A stretch of DNA of 64,000 nucleotides from Terriglobia bacterium (GTDB taxonomy: Bacteria > Acidobacteriota > Terriglobia > Bryobacterales > Bryobacteraceae). Positions within the stretch are counted from its first letter, which is position 1; every line of letters begins with the position of its first letter. Shown piece by piece: positions 52,950-62,682 of this stretch. The notes beneath the pieces are model-generated. The model was not told the origin of the DNA. It saw only the letters and a program-made list of their open reading frames with translations, and did not search any database. The translations under genes were made by a program, and so were the position numbers. Where the stretch lies: contig JAIQFS010000016.1 of NCBI GenBank assembly GCA_020073145.1, positions 1 to 64,000 on the forward strand, written 5' to 3'.

Positions 52950-53792
52950 ATGCGGATCTCTCGACAGGGCCTGCGGCTAGCGGCGGCGGGCACACTTCTT
53001 CTCCCGGCCTTGGTGTGGGGGCCGGCCCGGCTGCGCGCGGCGGATGCGGGGCAGAGTCTGACCTCGGAACAAAAGGAGGAATTCCTTCGGAACGCGCACA
53101 TCGAGCAAGAGAAGGACGCGAAGAAGGGCGTCACCCAGACGTTACGGATCACGCTCAGCGACGGCAAAATGACTCACGATGCCAGCGTGCAGCGGATCAA
53201 CGAATCGAAAGCCGTCTTTCAGGCGCAGGACGGCACGTCGGAATTCAACTTCAAGGACACCTACAAATTCAACATTGCGGCCTGGAAACTGGCTCGCTTG
53301 CTGGGGATCGACGACATGACCCCTCCGTCGGTGGAGCGCAAGTATCGGGGCGATCCCGCCGCATTCACATGGTGGGTTGACGACGTTCTGATGGACGAGG
53401 AGACGCGCAGCAAGCAGAAGGCGAGCGCTCCGAACACCGACGCCTGGAACCAGGAGATGTACGTAGTCCGCGTGTTCGACCAGCTCATTTTCAACACGGA
53501 CCGCAACCTGACTAATCTGCTGATCGACAAGCAATGGCACATTTGGATGATCGACCACAGCCGGGCGTTCCGGATGCGGCACGATCTGCGGGAATCCAAG
53601 AACCTGGTCCAGTGCGACCGCAACCTGCTGGCGAAGATGAAGACGCTGGATCAAGCCACGCTCAAGAAAGAACTCACGCCGTATCTGAACGGTGAAGAAA
53701 TCAAGGGCCTGCTGGCGCGGCGCGACGCGATTGTCAAATTCTTCGAGGCCAAAGGGGAGAGCGCTCTCTACAACCGTCCGCCTCGGACGTGA
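52950..53792 (+). CDS. Secreted protein-kinase-like (PI3/4K- or FAM20-like) protein
   Basis: The 280-residue protein begins at an ATG at 52950 with an AAAGG site and a signal peptide (residues ~6-31). The body has a kinase-like C-lobe: FNTDRNLTNLL (catalytic-loop Asp 184 and metal-binding Asn 189) and WMIDHSRAF (Asp 202, in the place of the DFG Asp). Upstream lies AAWKLARLLGIDDMTPPSVER, a common helix in this group, and candidate lysines lie before it. The two ATPs of a secreted kinase would need a supply in the periplasm. Ends with a helix (IKGLLARRDAIVKFFEAKGE). Kinase activity is inferred from motifs. Confidence 0.6.
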   Translation: MRISRQGLRLAAAGTLLLPALVWGPARLRAADAGQSLTSEQKEEFLRNAHIEQEKDAKKGVTQTLRITLSDGKMTHDASVQRINESKAVFQAQDGTSEFNFKDTYKFNIAAWKLARLLGIDDMTPPSVERKYRGDPAAFTWWVDDVLMDEETRSKQKASAPNTDAWNQEMYVVRVFDQLIFNTDRNLTNLLIDKQWHIWMIDHSRAFRMRHDLRESKNLVQCDRNLLAKMKTLDQATLKKELTPYLNGEEIKGLLARRDAIVKFFEAKGESALYNRPPRT

Positions 53793-53794
53793 CG

Positions 53795-54910
53795 CTATTT
53801 CTCGACGAAGTCCGGCACGGCCCTGCCCTCGATCAGAGTCTCGATCGGGGATGGCGGCGGATCGAGAGCGGCGGCCGCTTTCAGGTAGGGCAAGGGGTCT
53901 ACGCCATCCACCGGTAAATCGAGTTGGTGGCCGCGGTACAGGGCATAGAACTTCGGTCCCTCGATGATCAGCAGCGCCGGGGGCCCTCCATATACTTTCG
54001 AAAGTCCGACATCGATGGTAATGACTCTACCGCCAAAGCGCGGCAGGATCGCGGGCCGCACGGTGTGGCCGATCACCAGGTAGCGGGCTCCGAGATTCTG
54101 GAGCACGCGATCGACGTGTTCCAATAGGCTGCTCTCGGGGCCTTGCGCCAGTCCCCGGTACCAGAGCGGGCCTTCGTCATCGGCCGTCATGCCGTTTTGC
54201 AGTTTCGAAAAATCGTTGAGTTCGGCCTGGATGGTCTGATTGATTTCAGCAAGGGTGCGGGAGGCGTATTTCGGGCCGATGCCGCCGTGCAGGAACACGA
54301 CGTCGTTGATGCGAACGATGGCGTTGTGCTGGCGCAGCCACTTGCCGTATTTGCCCTGGGGGGAGAAGGCCTGCAAATGCTCCACCCAGCCCAGCGGGTG
54401 TTCCTGATCGAAGGTTCGGCGGAAGGCCTCGGGGTCGGCGGGCGGCGTACCTTTTTTCTTCAAAGCGTCGAGGGTCAACTGGAAGTACTGGTCGCGCAGG
54501 TACTCCGAATTCCCATCGCGGTAGGAGGCAAACTCCTCCTTGGAGACGTAGCGCAGGTCGCCATACAGGTTCATGGTCTCGTGATTGCCGAGGAGGGCGT
54601 GGACGCGGCCGCCGGCCTTTTGCGCCTGCGGCTCCAACTCCATGAGCAAGTCCATGACTTTGCGCGAGTCGGGCCCGCGGTCGAGCACGTCGCCAGTCTG
54701 GACCAGGTGGGTCTTGCCGCCGATCCATTTGCCTTTGCGGTCGATGACCCGGGCGGTTTGCAACAGGCTGATGAACTGGGTGTAGTCTCCGTGGATGTCG
54801 CCCACGGCCACTACCCGCTGGACATCCGGAAAGGTATCCTGGGCGCGTCCGGGCAAGCTGAGGATGAGGGGAAGGAGCAGCAGACCGCCAATGTTTCGAC
54901 TGTAAACCAT
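53795..54910 (-). CDS. Secreted calcineurin-like metallophosphoesterase
   Basis: This 371-residue protein starts at the ATG at 54910 with a signal peptide (LLLLPLILSLPGRAQ). All metallophosphoesterase motifs are present: VAVGDIHGDY, TGDVLDRGPDS, LLGNHETMN, FLHGGIGP and VIGHTVRP. These bind a dinuclear metal centre. It should cleave phosphate esters outside the cytoplasm. Its stop lies two bases from that of the convergent kinase-like gene. Possible partner of that gene as the opposing activity; this is inference. Confidence 0.9.
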   Translation of the reverse strand: MVYSRNIGGLLLLPLILSLPGRAQDTFPDVQRVVAVGDIHGDYTQFISLLQTARVIDRKGKWIGGKTHLVQTGDVLDRGPDSRKVMDLLMELEPQAQKAGGRVHALLGNHETMNLYGDLRYVSKEEFASYRDGNSEYLRDQYFQLTLDALKKKGTPPADPEAFRRTFDQEHPLGWVEHLQAFSPQGKYGKWLRQHNAIVRINDVVFLHGGIGPKYASRTLAEINQTIQAELNDFSKLQNGMTADDEGPLWYRGLAQGPESSLLEHVDRVLQNLGARYLVIGHTVRPAILPRFGGRVITIDVGLSKVYGGPPALLIIEGPKFYALYRGHQLDLPVDGVDPLPYLKAAAALDPPPSPIETLIEGRAVPDFVEK

Positions 54911-55035
54911 AGGGCCGATGGAACCTCCAGGCCGTGCGATACGTCGGGACAATTGGACCTATTGTAGCGTGCGCGGGGCACGGAGCCTTGACTTCGGGGT
55001 GTTCGGAGCGCAGGATCAGAGACGGGGGTCATCTA

Positions 55036-56085
55036 ATGCGGCTTAGCCTGGTGGTGCTGTTGGCGGGCTTGTTCGGGGGCGGCGTCTCTCAGGCGCAGCA
55101 GGTGATTTCCGCTCATGCGGGCGTGGTTCATCACATTGAGGGAACGGTATACGTGGGCGCTGTGAAAGTGGCGCCGAAATTTGGCCAGTTTCCAGACCTG
55201 CGTGATGGCGAACTGCTGCGTACCGAGGACGGCAAAGCCGAAGTGCTCCTCACCCCGGGAGCTTTTCTCAGAGTCGCGGCCAACAGCTCCGTGCGCATGC
55301 TGTCGCGCGATCTGTCCGATGCCCGCTTTGAAGTGCTCAGCGGTTCGGTCATGGTGGAGTGCGACGAATTGCTCAAGGACAACTCGCTCACTCTGGTCTA
55401 CGGCAGCCGGAACATTCAACTCGAGAAGGATGGCTTGTACCGGCTGGATACGGATCCGGCCCGGTTTCAGGTGTTCGACGGCAAGGCCGTGGTGCAGTCC
55501 GGAACCGAACGGTTGACGCTCAAGCGCGGTAAACAGACCGACCTCGACGGCGTGCTGGTGGCTTCGAAGTTCAACACCAAGCTGGTCGATCCTTTCTACG
55601 TTTGGAACAGCCAGCGGGCGGGCTATCTGGCTTCGGCGAATGTGTCGGCCGCGCAGTCGCTGCGGTACGGCGGGACCTCGTGGACATCGAGCGGTTGGAT
55701 GTGGAATCCCTGGTTCAACGCCTATACCTTTGTCCCCGGGAACGGGATTGGATACAGCCCCTTCGGCTGGAACTTGTGGAGCCCGGCCTGGGTGGTGTAT
55801 GCGCCGGTCTATGGGTACGGCGGCTACGGTGGCTACGGGCGTCCAGTGACCAACGGAAATCCGGGCAGCGTCACGGCGGGCAACAACGGCAGGCAATCCG
55901 TGGGGAACGGAGGTTCCAGCAATCCCCCCGTTTCCCGGGGCTCCTCGCCCCCTTCGGCGGCGCGGCCCAACTTTGGCGGCGGGTTCGGCGGCGGATCGTC
56001 GTCCGGAGGTTTCTCGGGTGGCGGTATCAGTTCCGGCAGCAGTTCGGGTGGCGTTCGGTCGGGCGGAGCACCGCACTCCCGGTAG
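55036..56085 (+). CDS. Secreted FecR-like protein with Gly/Ser-rich tail
   Basis: This 349-residue protein starts at an ATG at 55036 with a signal peptide (cleaved near SQAQ). Residues ~30-175 form a FecR-type beta fold (VYVGAVKVAPKFGQF, LLRTEDGKAEVLLTPG, VRMLSRDLSDARFEVLSG, RLTLKRGKQTDLDG). After a Trp/Tyr-rich middle (YVWNSQRAGYL, SSGWMWNPWFNAYTFVPG) comes a low-complexity Gly/Ser/Pro tail from about residue 270. Here there is no sigma gene next to it, so a regulatory role as in FecR is unlikely; a structural envelope role fits better. Confidence 0.7.
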   Translation: MRLSLVVLLAGLFGGGVSQAQQVISAHAGVVHHIEGTVYVGAVKVAPKFGQFPDLRDGELLRTEDGKAEVLLTPGAFLRVAANSSVRMLSRDLSDARFEVLSGSVMVECDELLKDNSLTLVYGSRNIQLEKDGLYRLDTDPARFQVFDGKAVVQSGTERLTLKRGKQTDLDGVLVASKFNTKLVDPFYVWNSQRAGYLASANVSAAQSLRYGGTSWTSSGWMWNPWFNAYTFVPGNGIGYSPFGWNLWSPAWVVYAPVYGYGGYGGYGRPVTNGNPGSVTAGNNGRQSVGNGGSSNPPVSRGSSPPSAARPNFGGGFGGGSSSGGFSGGGISSGSSSGGVRSGGAPHSR

Positions 56086-56388
56086 ATTGGTCGGCCGGAC
56101 TGTGGACGTTAGCCTGGCAACCCTCCCCTGGCCGCGGCTTTTCCGCCCATTGCATCAAACACTTCGCGCTTAGTTCCTCAAGCGGTTCTCGATGTTCTTT
56201 GCCCGGGGCGTCAAGGAACGGACGGCGCGGGTTCCCAGTCTCGTTAAGTCGTGTTTGCTACAGTTCCGCAGAAATAGGTCCGATAAGCCTTCCGTAGATG
56301 CCGAAAAGGAATACAGATGCAAATTGGGATCCCGGCCGCATCTACAGTCGCTGGCCGGCGCATCTAATGGATTGAAAGGGGAACCAGG
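56086..56388. other. 303-base intergenic region
   Basis: No gene, RNA element or repeat is recognised here. It separates the FecR-like gene from the AAA+ gene and should hold the promoter of the latter. Two GCATCTA copies (56338-56344 and 56358-56364) lie 20 bases apart within a GC-rich stretch, but no fold known to me is formed. Confidence 0.4.
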
Positions 56389-57489
<1,101 letters not shown>

Positions 57490-57515
57490 GCCGAATAAGG
57501 TTATACTGCGGGTAG

Positions 57516-57896
57516 ATGGACCACACGGCCACAGTTGAGATACCCAATCTCTTCGAGCCCCATCCGCACCTGAGCGACGAAATCAATCGGAATGTGATTC
57601 AGTCGGAGCTCGAAGGCGGCGTTCACCTGCGGGATCTGCCGCCGGGCGCCGTGCTCGAGGTTCAGACCTGCCGCCGCTGGTACACGATTGTGAACCAGGG
57701 GGACGGCGAGGCCCTCATCTCCGGCCACCCCGAGTACTGTCCCGACCCCGTCCTGGTCCGGATCCACGGCTCGACGTGGGGCGGGTCGATGCTCAAGGAA
57801 CAATTCATCGGCCGCGGCATGCACCTGGAATTTCGTCACCCGGCCTTCCTGCCGATTACCACTTCCCGAATCCTCGAAATCCGCGAGCGCACCTAG
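57516..57896 (+). CDS. Conserved hypothetical protein
   Basis: The 126-residue protein begins at the ATG at 57516. It is a compact, strand-rich sequence with [40 protein letters not shown] and [18 protein letters not shown]. It looks like a small beta barrel. Related sequences appear to be common in Acidobacteria, but I know no function. It is 26 bases after the AAA+ gene and may be co-transcribed. Confidence 0.6.
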   Translation: MDHTATVEIPNLFEPHPHLSDEINRNVIQSELEGGVHLRDLPPGAVLEVQTCRRWYTIVNQGDGEALISGHPEYCPDPVLVRIHGSTWGGSMLKEQFIGRGMHLEFRHPAFLPITTSRILEIRERT

Positions 57897-57937
57897 CGTC
57901 CGCAGAAAACCAAGTTGGCGAGGCCGCCCTTCCGAAT

Positions 57938-59140
57938 CTATTCGTGACGCAAGGCTTCGGTGGGGTTGAGGTGTGCGGCGCGGTTGGCCGGCAGCATTCC
58001 GAACACGATTCCCACCAGGCACGAGACCCCGAACGCCACCCCGATGGCCACGGGCGAAATGGGAATTTTGACGTCAGCGAACAACTGGACACTGGAAGGA
58101 ATCGCCACTCCCACCAGAATCCCGATGGAGCCGCCAGCCAGGCTGACCAACACCGCCTCGGTCAAAAACTGCAGCAGGATTTCACGCGGAGCGGCGCCTA
58201 CCGCCAGACGCAAACCGATTTCGCGCGTTCGCTCGGTGACCGTGACCAGCATGATGTTCATGATGCCGATGCCCGAGATCACCAGGGTAATGGCTGAAAC
58301 CAGGAACAACACCGCTGAGAGGATCAGCGAGATGTTCCGCACCGCGTTGAGGATGGCGGTGAGCGTATCGACGTGATAGCTGGCGCCGGGGCGGTGGCGG
58401 GACTCGAGCAACTCCTGCACCCGCATCGCCACTTGATCCACCTGCTTCGCCGACCGGACCTGCACGTACAGCGGATCGATCCGCTCGACCGAATCGAAGT
58501 ACTTCAGCACGGTAATGGGGATGAGAATGGTATCCCGTTCCACCTCGGACTGGCCGAAGGTCTGCACTTTTTCGTGAAATGTTCCGATGACCGTGAATTG
58601 CAGGCCAAACAGCTTGATCACCTGATTGAGCGCGGCGTTGCGGCTGCCATAGAGGCGGTCGGCGAGTTGGTCGGTCAGGAGCGCGACTTTGGTGCGCAGG
58701 GTGACGTCGCTGGTATCCAGGAACCGGCCGGAGCTCGACACGATGTTGCGCACCGACTGATAGGCCTGGTCGGTGCCGATCACCTTGACGTCGCGCTCCC
58801 TGCCATCGATGAGCATGCGGTCGAAGTTCGTCATGACCCCGGTGGCGGCGACGATCTCCGCGGAGAGTTGCTGGCGGATCGCATCCACATCCGCCAGCTT
58901 GACGTAATCGGCGTCGGCAATTGCGTTGGTGGGGCCTGAGGAAGAGTAATAGGCAAAGATGATGTTGGAGCCGACGCCTTCCACCTGTTCGAGGATGTAA
59001 TCGCGGCTCGTGAGCGAGATGGTGACCACCAGGATGACGGACGCGGTGCCGATCACCATTCCCAGCCCGGTGAGCAGCGACCGTACGGGATTGGAGCGGA
59101 GCGCTTGAACGCTGAACCGGAAGGCCTCGCCTACGAACAT
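57938..59140 (-). CDS. MacB/FtsX-type ABC transporter permease
   Basis: The 400-residue protein has one N-terminal membrane helix (SLLTGLGMVIGTASVILVV, about residues 20-38), a long periplasmic domain (~40-270), and three C-terminal helices (NISLILSAVLFLVSAITLVI, LTEAVLVSLAGGSIGILVG, AIGVAFGVSCLVGIVFGML). The middle shows VERDTILIPITVLKYF and the helix links TERTREIGLRLAVGA are typical of MacB. No ATPase or periplasmic adaptor gene is adjacent, so partners must be encoded elsewhere. Its start is 9 bases after the TPR gene, so the two share a transcript. Confidence 0.88.
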   Translation of the reverse strand: MFVGEAFRFSVQALRSNPVRSLLTGLGMVIGTASVILVVTISLTSRDYILEQVEGVGSNIIFAYYSSSGPTNAIADADYVKLADVDAIRQQLSAEIVAATGVMTNFDRMLIDGRERDVKVIGTDQAYQSVRNIVSSSGRFLDTSDVTLRTKVALLTDQLADRLYGSRNAALNQVIKLFGLQFTVIGTFHEKVQTFGQSEVERDTILIPITVLKYFDSVERIDPLYVQVRSAKQVDQVAMRVQELLESRHRPGASYHVDTLTAILNAVRNISLILSAVLFLVSAITLVISGIGIMNIMLVTVTERTREIGLRLAVGAAPREILLQFLTEAVLVSLAGGSIGILVGVAIPSSVQLFADVKIPISPVAIGVAFGVSCLVGIVFGMLPANRAAHLNPTEALRHE

Positions 59141-59149
59141 GCGGCGAGT

Positions 59150-60019
59150 CTATCCACCTTGGATTTGCCGGAGCAACTTGCGCGCGTCGGACTTGGGCGG
59201 GTCATCGGGAGAGACGGTGGAACTCAGATAGCGCTGGAGCAGTTCTTTGGCGGTCCCCAGATTGCGGCGTGACTCGACGTAGCTGTTGGCCCGGGCGAAC
59301 ATCAGCTTGGGGCTGTTCGGTGCGATTTGCTCGGCGCGCGCGAAGCTTTGGTCGGCTTCCTGGTAGCGCCCCTGTTTGTTCAGGAACTTGGCGAGATCAA
59401 CGAAGCGACCCACCTGGTGGGGCGCCAATTCGACCGCTCTTCGCAACTGAGCTTCGGCGCTGCCGAATTCCTTCCGTTTTTCAGCAATCCGGGCCTGGGC
59501 CCAATGGCCCTCCGCGGCATCCACTTGGCTGATGCGTTCCGCTGTCGCCCTCGCCTTGTCGAAACCGCCGCCGAGGAACCCGGGAGCCTCCAGGTAGTAC
59601 TCCAGCAGGTCGTTCAGCGCTTCGATGTTTCGCGGGTTCAACTGCACGGCGCGTTCGAAATATTGCCGCGCTTTGGAGGCATGGCCGAGCGCGGTAAACG
59701 GGTTGGAAGTCTCGGCGCGACGCCCCCAGGCCCGAGCCAGCCAGAGCACCCGATCGGAGTCGCCCGGTTCAGCCGCCACGGCCTTCTCCAAGGTCTCGGT
59801 GGCCTTCTTAAAGTCCCCCATCATGAAGTAGTTGCGGCCCATCAGAGCATAGACAGCGCCATCCTTCTGGGGAAGGGCATGGAGGATTTTCAGAGATTGT
59901 TCGAACTCGGTGAGATCGTAAAAATGACGGGCTTGGTCCAGTTCATCCGAACTGGCTGACAGCACCAGCGTGACAGCCAAAAATGAGGCAGCCCAACGCA
60001 CCCAAATCACCCGTCCCAA
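59150..60019 (-). CDS. Secreted TPR-repeat protein
   Basis: This 289-residue protein has a signal peptide (AASFLAVTLVLSASS) and six or more TPR-like repeats (GAVYALMGRNYFMMGDFKKA, NPRNIEALNDLLEYYLEAPG, HQVGRFVDLAKFLNKQGRYQ, NSPKLMFARANSYVESRRNL). Presumably periplasmic, scaffold-type function. Its stop is 9 bases upstream of the MacB-type permease start, so it may assist that transporter. Confidence 0.82.
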   Translation of the reverse strand: MGRVIWVRWAASFLAVTLVLSASSDELDQARHFYDLTEFEQSLKILHALPQKDGAVYALMGRNYFMMGDFKKATETLEKAVAAEPGDSDRVLWLARAWGRRAETSNPFTALGHASKARQYFERAVQLNPRNIEALNDLLEYYLEAPGFLGGGFDKARATAERISQVDAAEGHWAQARIAEKRKEFGSAEAQLRRAVELAPHQVGRFVDLAKFLNKQGRYQEADQSFARAEQIAPNSPKLMFARANSYVESRRNLGTAKELLQRYLSSTVSPDDPPKSDARKLLRQIQGG

Positions 60020-60264
60020 CTACTAACGAATTATAGCTCAATTGAGTGGATGAATTCGAGCCATCCTTGGTTTCATAAAGACCTAGAAGTACACCAGCAC
60101 GGTATTCAGATGGCATCCCGAAGATGTCGTCTATCGAAACAGCTTTCTGGAGAATAATGGTCCCAGAAGCCATTGAGGGGGCGGCAGCCCCCCGTTTGAC
60201 ACGGTGTAGCGGCACCGATACACTATGAGCCGATCGGGTGAATAGAGCCAGGGCAAGGGGGACT

Positions 60265-61632
60265 ATGAAGGATCGAACGTTTTCCACGCGCCGGAACTGG
60301 GGCATGGCGGCGTTGGCATGGAGCGCCATCCTGACGATGCCGGCGGCCGGCCGCGCGGCGGCAGCCGCCCAGCCGGCGACCTTCGCGAAAGACATCGCAC
60401 CCATCTTGCAGGAGAAGTGCCAGGAGTGTCATCGCAAGGGCTCGATGGCGCCGATGTCGCTGGTGACGTATGAAGAGACGCGCCCGTGGGCGAAGTCGAT
60501 CCGCCAACGCGTGATCACGCGCCAGATGCCGCCGTGGCATATCGACCCGACGGTGGGCGTGCGCCAATTCAAGAATGACATGTCGCTCTCGGACGAGCAG
60601 ATTCAGAAGATCGTCCAGTGGGCCGATGCCGGCGCTCCGTTCGGGAATGCGAAGGAGATGCCGCCGCCCAAGCAGTGGCCGGATGCCGACGAGTGGAAGG
60701 CAGCCAAGGAACTCGGCCAGCCGGATTTGGTCATCAGTTCGGAGCCGTACACCATGGCCGCCCATCACCAGGACGTGTGGTGGAGACCGCTGTCCAATAT
60801 CCCCATCACCGAGCCGCGCTGGGTGCGGGCGGTGGAGATGCGGCCGGGCACGCTGGCGGGGCGGCGAATCACACACCACGCGGTCACCTATCTGGTGCAG
60901 GACGACCCCAACAGCATCATCCCGGGGACCGACGCGGACCTGCGCGGACGCGCCATGCTGATGGAATGGGCCGTGGGCAAGGGCTACGATCTCTATCGCC
61001 CGGATACCGGCAAATTGCTGCTGCCCGGATCGCAGATTTCCTGGGATATCCACATCCACGCGGTGGGCGACGAGATTCGCGATCACGTGGAGTTGGGCAT
61101 CTGGCTCTATCCGAAAGGCCAGGAGCCCAAGTACCGGACGTATCTCACGGCGTTCCAAGCCATCAAGGGTCGGGACCGGCAGCGCCAGATGGACATTCCG
61201 CCCAATACGATCATGGAGTCGCAGAACTTCACGGTGTTGAAGCAGGCGGCGATTCTGGAGAATTTCCAGCCGCACATGCACCTGCGCGGGAAAGCGATGG
61301 CGGTGGAAGCGATCCTGCCCGACGGGAGCACGCAGATGGTGAGCTACGTGGGCAAGTTCAACTTCAACTGGATGACGAATTATATCTACGCCGATGACGC
61401 CGCGCCCGCGTTTCCCAAGGGCACGATGATTCGCGTCACGGCGTGGTACGACAACACGCGCGCCAATCCCAATAATCCGGATCCGGACCAGTGGGTGGGG
61501 TTCGGCGACCGTACGGTGGATGAGATGGGGCACGCGTGGATGAACGTGACCTACATCAGCGACGCCGACTACAACGCGTGGGCGGCCAAGCACGGCAAAG
61601 CGCCATTGACGAGCGAGCTGCGGGCCCGGTAG
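60265..61632 (+). CDS. Cytochrome c fused to a PHM/DBH-type copper monooxygenase domain
   Basis: This 455-residue protein starts at the ATG at 60265 after AAGGGGGAC, with a signal sequence to about residue 34. The heme motif CQECH (C52-H56) defines an N-terminal cytochrome domain. The rest matches ascorbate-dependent copper type II monooxygenases (PHM-like), and all six expected copper ligands are present: H204, H205 and H263/H265 for site H, and H337, H339 (PHMHLRGKAM) plus M421 (DEMGHAWM) for site M. The spacing is close to that of PHM. It should hydroxylate a substrate outside the cytoplasm, with the heme as likely electron entry. Substrate unknown. Confidence 0.8.
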   Translation: MKDRTFSTRRNWGMAALAWSAILTMPAAGRAAAAAQPATFAKDIAPILQEKCQECHRKGSMAPMSLVTYEETRPWAKSIRQRVITRQMPPWHIDPTVGVRQFKNDMSLSDEQIQKIVQWADAGAPFGNAKEMPPPKQWPDADEWKAAKELGQPDLVISSEPYTMAAHHQDVWWRPLSNIPITEPRWVRAVEMRPGTLAGRRITHHAVTYLVQDDPNSIIPGTDADLRGRAMLMEWAVGKGYDLYRPDTGKLLLPGSQISWDIHIHAVGDEIRDHVELGIWLYPKGQEPKYRTYLTAFQAIKGRDRQRQMDIPPNTIMESQNFTVLKQAAILENFQPHMHLRGKAMAVEAILPDGSTQMVSYVGKFNFNWMTNYIYADDAAPAFPKGTMIRVTAWYDNTRANPNNPDPDQWVGFGDRTVDEMGHAWMNVTYISDADYNAWAAKHGKAPLTSELRAR

Positions 61633-61634
61633 GC

Positions 61635-62501
61635 ATGCGCGCGAGGCCGAGGAGAGTTGCCGGGCTGAGCAGCCTGGCGGTGCTGGCGGGCGGGATGGCG
61701 TGGGGCCAGGCGCTGCCGCTGGAGCCATTGCACGATGCCGGCGCGAGCGTGACGGGCGCCTTCGAAGGCTGGTTCCAGAACAAGGACGGCAGCTACAATC
61801 TGCTGCTGGGCTACTACAGCCGGAATCAAAAACAAACCCTCGACATTCCCATCGGTCCGGACAACCGGATCGAGCCCGGCGGGCCGGATCGCGGGCAGCC
61901 GACCACGTTCCTGCCCGGGCGGCAATGGGGCATGTTCGTCATCAAAGTGCCGGCCGACTTTGGAGACGCGAAGCTCACCTGGACGATCGTGGCCAACGGC
62001 CAGACCACGGTGATCCCGGCCAGCCTGAAACCGGACTATGAGGTTTCGCCGCTCGAAGAAGCCGCAGTGGGAAACACACCGCCGTTCCTCGGCTTTGAAG
62101 AGCACGGTCCCACGGCGCAAGGTCCGGCCGGGGTGACGGCCAACCGCACGGCGAAGGCGGGAGTGCCGCTGCCGATCACGGTGTGGGCGTCAGACGATGG
62201 GAAGTTCACGTCGTCGTCCGGGGCGCGGTCGAAGACGCTGGGACCGCCCATCGCCTTGACTTGGCGCAAATTCCGCGGCCCGGGCAAGGTGACTTTCGGA
62301 ACCAACAAGCCGCCCGTCGAATTCGCGGCGAGCGCGCGCCAGGACGCGGGCGTCAGCGGGAAGGCGGAGACCACGGCCACGTTCAGCGAACCGGGCGACT
62401 ACATCCTGCACGTGCAAGCCAACGACTACTCCGGCGAAGGCGGCGGCGGATTTCAGTGCTGCTGGACCAATGGGGAAGTCAAGGTGACGGTAGGCCGGTG
62501 A
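61635..62501 (+). CDS. Secreted beta-rich partner of the copper monooxygenase
   Basis: This 288-residue protein starts at an ATG at 61635, two bases after the previous stop, with a signal peptide ending near MAWGQA. It is strand-rich, with VTGAFEGWFQNKDGSYNLLL and GRQWGMFVIKVPADFGDAKL in the first half and an Ig-like end (TATFSEPGDYILHVQANDYS). A Cys pair (FQCCWTNG) is near the C-terminus. No catalytic motif was recognised. Because it follows immediately after the cytochrome-copper monooxygenase, it probably works with it. Unknown function. Confidence 0.65.
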   Translation: MRARPRRVAGLSSLAVLAGGMAWGQALPLEPLHDAGASVTGAFEGWFQNKDGSYNLLLGYYSRNQKQTLDIPIGPDNRIEPGGPDRGQPTTFLPGRQWGMFVIKVPADFGDAKLTWTIVANGQTTVIPASLKPDYEVSPLEEAAVGNTPPFLGFEEHGPTAQGPAGVTANRTAKAGVPLPITVWASDDGKFTSSSGARSKTLGPPIALTWRKFRGPGKVTFGTNKPPVEFAASARQDAGVSGKAETTATFSEPGDYILHVQANDYSGEGGGGFQCCWTNGEVKVTVGR

Positions 62502-62574
62502 GCGAGGCGCGGAGCCGCACCCTAGGAGCGGTCCGGGGCCCTGGATGCACGTAGATTCCATCCGTATTTCCAAC

Positions 62575-62609
62575 ACAACGCTTCTGTTGATCAGGCAACA
62601 GAAGTGTGG
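62575..62609. other. Stem-loop before the arginine promoter
   Basis: CTTCTGTTG (62582-62590) pairs perfectly with CAACAGAAG (62597-62605) around a six-base loop; CACA (62575-62578) and TGTG (62606-62609) extend the stem past a 3-base bulge. No U-run follows. It may end transcription from the copper monooxygenase genes or be a binding site. Confidence 0.5.
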
Positions 62610-62618
62610 TCCGGCCGC

Positions 62619-62646
62619 TTGACGAAATCCCGCTAATGTGTAATTA
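62619..62646 (+). promoter_or_regulatory. Promoter of the argF-argG operon
   Basis: TTGACG (62619-62624) and TAATTA (62641-62646) are separated by 16 bases. The -10 box lies inside the first of two ARG-box-like sites, so repressor binding would block RNA polymerase. The gene start is at 62683. Confidence 0.6.
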
Positions 62647-62670
62647 TTCACTCAGGTGAATAAAAATTCA
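62637..62670 (+). promoter_or_regulatory. Pair of ARG boxes (ArgR operator)
   Basis: The second box core, TGAAT-AAAA-ATTCA (62657-62670), matches the ARG-box consensus TGAAT-W4-ATTCA perfectly. The first, TGTGT-AATT-ATTCA (62637-62650), matches in the right half. Their centres are 20 bases apart, about two helical turns, as in pairs bound by the ArgR hexamer. Together they cover the -10 region and the expected transcription start. No argR gene is in the window. Confidence 0.8.
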
Positions 62671-62682
62671 AGGAGAATTGCC

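Noticed and set aside
56086-56388. Possible riboswitch before the AAA+ gene
   Set aside because: No conserved core of any riboswitch class known to me could be recognised; only a short repeated GCATCTA was seen.
60223-61728. Minus-strand frame of 501 codons opposite the copper monooxygenase
   Set aside because: Antisense His/Arg-rich composition; the plus frame contains heme and copper ligands in order.
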